Assembly (NCBI GenBank): GCA_002345675.1
Contig: DDWL01000061.1
Span: 1 to 64,000, forward strand
Origin: Bacteroidales bacterium UBA2287
GTDB taxonomy: Bacteria; Bacteroidota; Bacteroidia; Bacteroidales; Tenuifilaceae
DNA length: 64,000 bases
Direction: 5' to 3'
The notes under the pieces: model-generated
Seen by the model: the letters and a program-made list of their open reading frames with translations, nothing else
Told to the model about the DNA's origin: nothing
The model's database searches: none
Translations under genes and position numbers: made by a program
Shown here: positions 61,134 through 64,000 of the stretch, in pieces
Layout of the letters: every line of letters begins with the position of its first letter
How positions within the stretch are numbered: position 1 is the first letter of the stretch

Positions 61134-61257
61134 GGGTTGTCAGTTGACGGTTATCGGTTATCGGTTGTCAGTTGTCGGTTATCGTTTCTCAGTCTTCGGA
61201 CTTAATCAATCAGTCAAACAATCATCCAATCATCCAATCATCCAACATTATAAAAAT
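61134..61257. repeat. Degenerate tandem repeats between thiolase and reductase
   Basis: 61137-61191 is made of variants of a 7-base unit (GGTTATC, GGTTGTC, AGTTGTC), and 61220-61243 is three exact copies of AATCATCC. They fill the gap and form an open frame by chance (from 61120), which is why the next gene could be mis-started. Confidence 0.75.
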
Positions 61258-62001
61258 ATGAAACGACTTGAGAATAGATTAGCAATTATCACCGGCGGGG
61301 CCGATGGTTTAGGAAAAGCAGGTGCCATTCGCTTTGCAAGCGAGGGAGCAACCGTAATTATTTGGGATATGAACGAGGAAAAAGGTAAAGAAACCGTTTC
61401 GTTTATTGAGCAAAATAAAGGAAAGGCAGTTTTTGCAAAGGTTAACACTGCAATTTTTGCCGAAGTTGAAAGCGCTACCCAAAAGGCAATTGAGCAATTT
61501 GGCAAAATTGACATTCTGGTGAATAACGCTGGAATTACACGCGATGCTACAATTAAAAAAATGACTTCGGAGCAATGGCAACAGGTAATTGATGTAAATT
61601 TAACGGGCGTTTTCAATTGTACTAAGTGTGTAAGCAGCTTTATGGTTGAAAAGGGCTACGGAAGAATTATCAATACCTCATCGGTTGTTGCTCTTTATGG
61701 TAATTTTGGACAAACAAACTATGTTGCTTCAAAGGCTGGCTTAATTGGAATGACAAAAACTCTTGCCCGCGAGCTGGGTCGAAAAGGTGTAACAGTAAAT
61801 GCTATTGCTCCTGGTTTTATTGCAACCGAAATGGTTAAAAAAATGCCCGAAGACGTTCTTAAGGCAATGGAGCAAAAGGTTCCGGTTGGTCGTTTAGGAT
61901 TACCCGACGAAATTGCATCGGCCTACCTTTTCTTTGCAAGCGACGAGGCCGCATACATAAACGGCGCAACGCTAAGCGTTGATGGTGGTATTACTATATA
62001 A
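61258..62001 (+). CDS. Short-chain dehydrogenase/reductase, acetoacetyl-CoA reductase-like
   Basis: 247 residues from the ATG at 61258 (KRLENRLAIITGGADGLGKA), the family N-terminus; an upstream in-frame start at 61120 would translate repeats and is rejected. Motifs: TGGADGLG for NAD(P), NNAG near 90, catalytic Ser/Tyr/Lys in INTSSVV and NYVASKAG, and the C-terminal VDGGITI. It resembles FabG and PhaB. With thiolase before it, reduction of acetoacetyl-CoA to 3-hydroxybutyryl-CoA is the likely reaction. Confidence 0.93.
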   Translation: MKRLENRLAIITGGADGLGKAGAIRFASEGATVIIWDMNEEKGKETVSFIEQNKGKAVFAKVNTAIFAEVESATQKAIEQFGKIDILVNNAGITRDATIKKMTSEQWQQVIDVNLTGVFNCTKCVSSFMVEKGYGRIINTSSVVALYGNFGQTNYVASKAGLIGMTKTLARELGRKGVTVNAIAPGFIATEMVKKMPEDVLKAMEQKVPVGRLGLPDEIASAYLFFASDEAAYINGATLSVDGGITI

Positions 62002-62021
62002 AACGAGCAAAGGTTGAAATT

Positions 62022-62056
62022 GCAATCTCCAGTTTTATTTTTTAACTGGAGATTGC
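62022..62056. repeat. Perfect 13-bp intra-operon hairpin
   Basis: GCAATCTCCAGTT (62022-62034) and AACTGGAGATTGC (62044-62056) are exact inverted repeats around a 9-base loop; no T-tract follows. It lies between reductase and symporter. Confidence 0.7.
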
Positions 62057-62103
62057 CAGGGCAAGGAATCAGAAATCTTTAATCTTATTAAATTCAGTAC
62101 AAT

Positions 62104-63651
62104 ATGGCATCAACCGAACAAGTTATTGGTACGTGGATACTTATTGCTCTATATGCCTCAGCAATTCTGTATTTTGTAATTAAAGGGTCGTTAGGTATAA
62201 AGAGTATGAAGGATTACGCTGTAGGTAGCGTAAGCTTCTCCCCTTACTTTGTTGGTCTTTCGTTGGCTGCTGCTATGACTAGTGCAGCCACTTTTATTAT
62301 TAACCCTGGCCTAATTGCAAGGTACGGTGTAAGCGGAGTACTATCGTTTGGGCTTTTCTTTCCAATTGCCACAATGGTTTCGCTGGTAGTTCTTACAAAA
62401 AGCTTCAGAAAGTATGGTGAATCGGTTAGCGCTATTTCGTTGGCCAGCTGGATTGGTAAAAAGTACAACAGTAAGGGCTACTCACTCTTTATTGCATTTC
62501 TTTCGGCGCTGCTAATTACATTCATAGTGCTAATTCTTGTTGCCCTAACAAAGGTTTTTGCCAGCGCACTCAACACGAATGAGGTTTATACTCTGGCCGC
62601 AATTGTAATATTCGTTTTTGGCTATATGATGTTTGGCGGGGCCAACTCAATGGTATATACAAATGCAATTCAGGCTGGAATAATGATTATTGTTGCCGTT
62701 ATCCTTTTGGGTTCGGGTTACGAGCATTTTAAGGATGGTATTTTTGGCTTTTTCGAAAAGCTAAAGGCCATCGACCCTGTTCTGGTTAAATCGACCAACG
62801 AGGGAAGTCCACTATTCCGCGACTTTTGGGAAATTGCTTTGGCGCAAATTATTATTGGTGCAGCGGTGGTTTGTCAACCCCATATTATCACTAAATCGCT
62901 TTTGCTGAAGAAGGATAGCGATGTAAATAAGTTCTTAGTAACATCGATTATTGTCGAAGTTCTTTTTTTCTCGGTAGTTATTGCTGGATTGTACGCACGA
63001 CTTGAATTTCCCGATTTAACAGCGAATGGCGCACCAATGAATACCGACAATATTATTCCTATGTATGTAATAAAGGTATTCTCTATAGGTTGGGTAGCCG
63101 TGCTGGTAGGATTATTCGTAATTTTAGGGCTTATAAGTGCCGGTATGTCAACCCTCGAAGGATTAATCCAATCACTAAGTACAAGTATTACCAACGATAT
63201 TATTAACCCGCTGTTTGGAAAAAATATAACCAACGAAAAAAGCTACATTAAAATTAATCGAATTGCTATTGTAGCCCTTGCTATTGTAGCCTTTTTTGTT
63301 TCGCGGCAGCAGCTGCTTTACCCTAAACTTAGCGTGGCAATTTTGGCGCAAAATGGGGTTTACGCATACTTCTCAATCATTTTTATTCCCATAGTTCTTG
63401 GAGTTTTTGGAAAAAAAATTGGCTTAAAAGCACCACTTTGGGCATCGATTACAGCATTTATAACCCATTTTACAGTTTACTACGGATTTCCATTCCTTGT
63501 AAATTCGGGTTCGGTTAGTCTTGGCTATTTCGATAAATATTTTGTTGGTACCGTTCACAATCCTGCCATTGCGGCCTCTTTAGCAATTATATTATCGGCA
63601 GTTGTTGGATTGTCATTATATTTAACTGATAAGCAAAAGGTTAAAATCTAA
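62104..63651 (+). CDS. Sodium:solute symporter family protein
   Basis: 515 residues with about 13 membrane helices, matching the SSS/solute-sodium symporter family: the sodium-site helix has ALAAAMTSAATFIINPGLIA-like sequence near residue 45-70, read as LSLAAAMTSAATFIINPG, and GLISAGMSTLEGLIQSLSTS near 345. It probably imports a carboxylate such as 3-hydroxybutyrate, acetoacetate or a short-chain acid, given the flanking genes; the substrate is an inference. It begins 102 bases after the reductase and 27 bases before the CoA-transferase. The sodium gradient would be provided or spent by the sodium-type V-ATPase and other pumps. Confidence 0.9.
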   Translation: MASTEQVIGTWILIALYASAILYFVIKGSLGIKSMKDYAVGSVSFSPYFVGLSLAAAMTSAATFIINPGLIARYGVSGVLSFGLFFPIATMVSLVVLTKSFRKYGESVSAISLASWIGKKYNSKGYSLFIAFLSALLITFIVLILVALTKVFASALNTNEVYTLAAIVIFVFGYMMFGGANSMVYTNAIQAGIMIIVAVILLGSGYEHFKDGIFGFFEKLKAIDPVLVKSTNEGSPLFRDFWEIALAQIIIGAAVVCQPHIITKSLLLKKDSDVNKFLVTSIIVEVLFFSVVIAGLYARLEFPDLTANGAPMNTDNIIPMYVIKVFSIGWVAVLVGLFVILGLISAGMSTLEGLIQSLSTSITNDIINPLFGKNITNEKSYIKINRIAIVALAIVAFFVSRQQLLYPKLSVAILAQNGVYAYFSIIFIPIVLGVFGKKIGLKAPLWASITAFITHFTVYYGFPFLVNSGSVSLGYFDKYFVGTVHNPAIAASLAIILSAVVGLSLYLTDKQKVKI

Positions 63652-63678
63652 TTATTTTAACTCTTAATAAACATAATT

Positions 63679-64000
63679 ATGGATTACAGCGCTAAGTATA
63701 AAAACAAACTCATTGCCATTGAGCAAGCAGTTGAACTGCTAAAGAGCGACACCGATGTAATTGTTGCTCAGTGCGCATCGGAACCTCAGGGCTGTATGAG
63801 CAAGTTTCATTTAGTAAAAGATAAGGTAAGGGACGTTAAAGTATTCTCGGTTTTAACATTAAAACCCTACGATTTCTATATGAAACCCGAAATGAAGGGT
63901 CACTTTGAGCTTTGCAGCTGGTTTCATGCTCCAGGCTCCAGGCAGGCCATTAAAGAGGGTGCAGGAACAGTAACATACGTTCCAAATATGCTCCACCGTG
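63679..64000 (+). CDS. CoA-transferase/acetyl-CoA hydrolase family, partial at window edge
   Basis: The first 107 residues are present (DYSAKYKNKLIAIEQAVELL; GAGTVTYVPNMLH at the edge). The pattern matches the acetyl-CoA hydrolase/4-hydroxybutyrate CoA-transferase family, which moves CoA between short-chain acids. The catalytic glutamate lies beyond the window. Co-location with thiolase, reductase and symporter suggests activation or release of a C4 acid. Whether acetoacetate, butyrate or 4-hydroxybutyrate is the substrate cannot be told. Confidence 0.85.
   Translation, partial: MDYSAKYKNKLIAIEQAVELLKSDTDVIVAQCASEPQGCMSKFHLVKDKVRDVKVFSVLTLKPYDFYMKPEMKGHFELCSWFHAPGSRQAIKEGAGTVTYVPNMLHR

Noticed and set aside
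61120..61257. In-frame extension of the short-chain reductase
   Set aside because: It translates simple tandem repeats, while the ATG at 61258 gives the standard family N-terminus.
1..64000. CRISPR array, tRNA genes or complete insertion sequence
   Set aside because: No regular spaced repeats, tRNA T-arm patterns or transposase frames were seen by eye anywhere in the window.

Overview
The window is chromosomal DNA of an anaerobic member of the Bacteroidetes, most likely order Bacteroidales. The evidence is the gene content (seven-gene V-type ATPase operon with a DUF2764 gene, DUF2027-Smr protein, DUF6132, RhuM, PEGA-SUMF1 protein), several promoters of the Bacteroidetes type (TAnnTTTG at -7, one with a well placed TTTTG at -33), few Shine-Dalgarno sequences, AT-rich base composition and heavy use of TCG serine codons. 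Quinone-dependent PyrD, a flavodiiron protein, thiol peroxidase and a Crp/Fnr regulator fit an anaerobe that tolerates some oxygen or nitrosative stress.

Layout. 0.2-4.3 kb: universal stress protein and a large ABCG-like ABC transporter (minus). 4.6-12.1 kb: V-type ATPase operon ntpE-DUF2764-A-B-D-I-K, closed by a clear terminator; the proteolipid keeps the known sodium ligands. 12.3-15.9 kb: chemoreceptor, Xer recombinase, pyruvate kinase. 16.2-17.2 kb: a RhuM gene of foreign composition. 17.5-22.8 kb: TPR protein, TlpA-like protein, putative cysteine hydrolase, flavodiiron protein, glycerophosphodiesterase. 22.9-29.2 kb: a cysteine- and redox-centred cluster (below). 29.5-42.8 kb: GH13 lipoprotein, phosphofructokinase, Tpx, ClpC, GyrA, TPR protein, an acidic protein converging on an OB/S1-like protein, PyrD, and an XRE regulator with a rich operator region. 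42.8-43.9 kb: ORF-free AT-rich DNA holding what looks like a decayed 5S rRNA fragment, then rnpB (minus) at 43.9-44.3 kb. 44.4-59.6 kb: DUF2027-Smr, QueA, YgiQ, DUF3267, two large sensor kinases, Hsp20, DUF3820, ArfB, PEGA-SUMF1, a small protein, a broken RhuM relic and MnmE. 60-64 kb: thiolase, short-chain reductase, sodium:solute symporter and the start of a CoA-transferase, together a C4 acyl-CoA or ketone-body type operon.

The most interesting stretch is 22.9-29.2 kb. A promoter drives DUF6132, an ArsM-like methyltransferase, a lipoprotein thioredoxin and a previously untracked 32-residue Lys/Cys-rich peptide (24336-24434). After a large stem-loop come a radical SAM/SPASM enzyme of the peptide-maturase type, a DUF1847 Cys-rich protein, an N-terminal thioredoxin fused to thioredoxin reductase, and, after a perfect 32-bp palindrome, a DUF302 protein. 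A Crp/Fnr regulator faces the cluster. I infer a candidate peptide-modification or thiol/metal(loid) redox system; its substrate and product cannot be read from sequence.

Repeats include three copies of a palindromic MITE-like element with GGCTGTC-type ends, GGCTAAAGCC and CCCGATAACTATCGGG palindromes, and several perfect hairpins inside operons that lack a U-tract. All calls are by eye; no database search was run.
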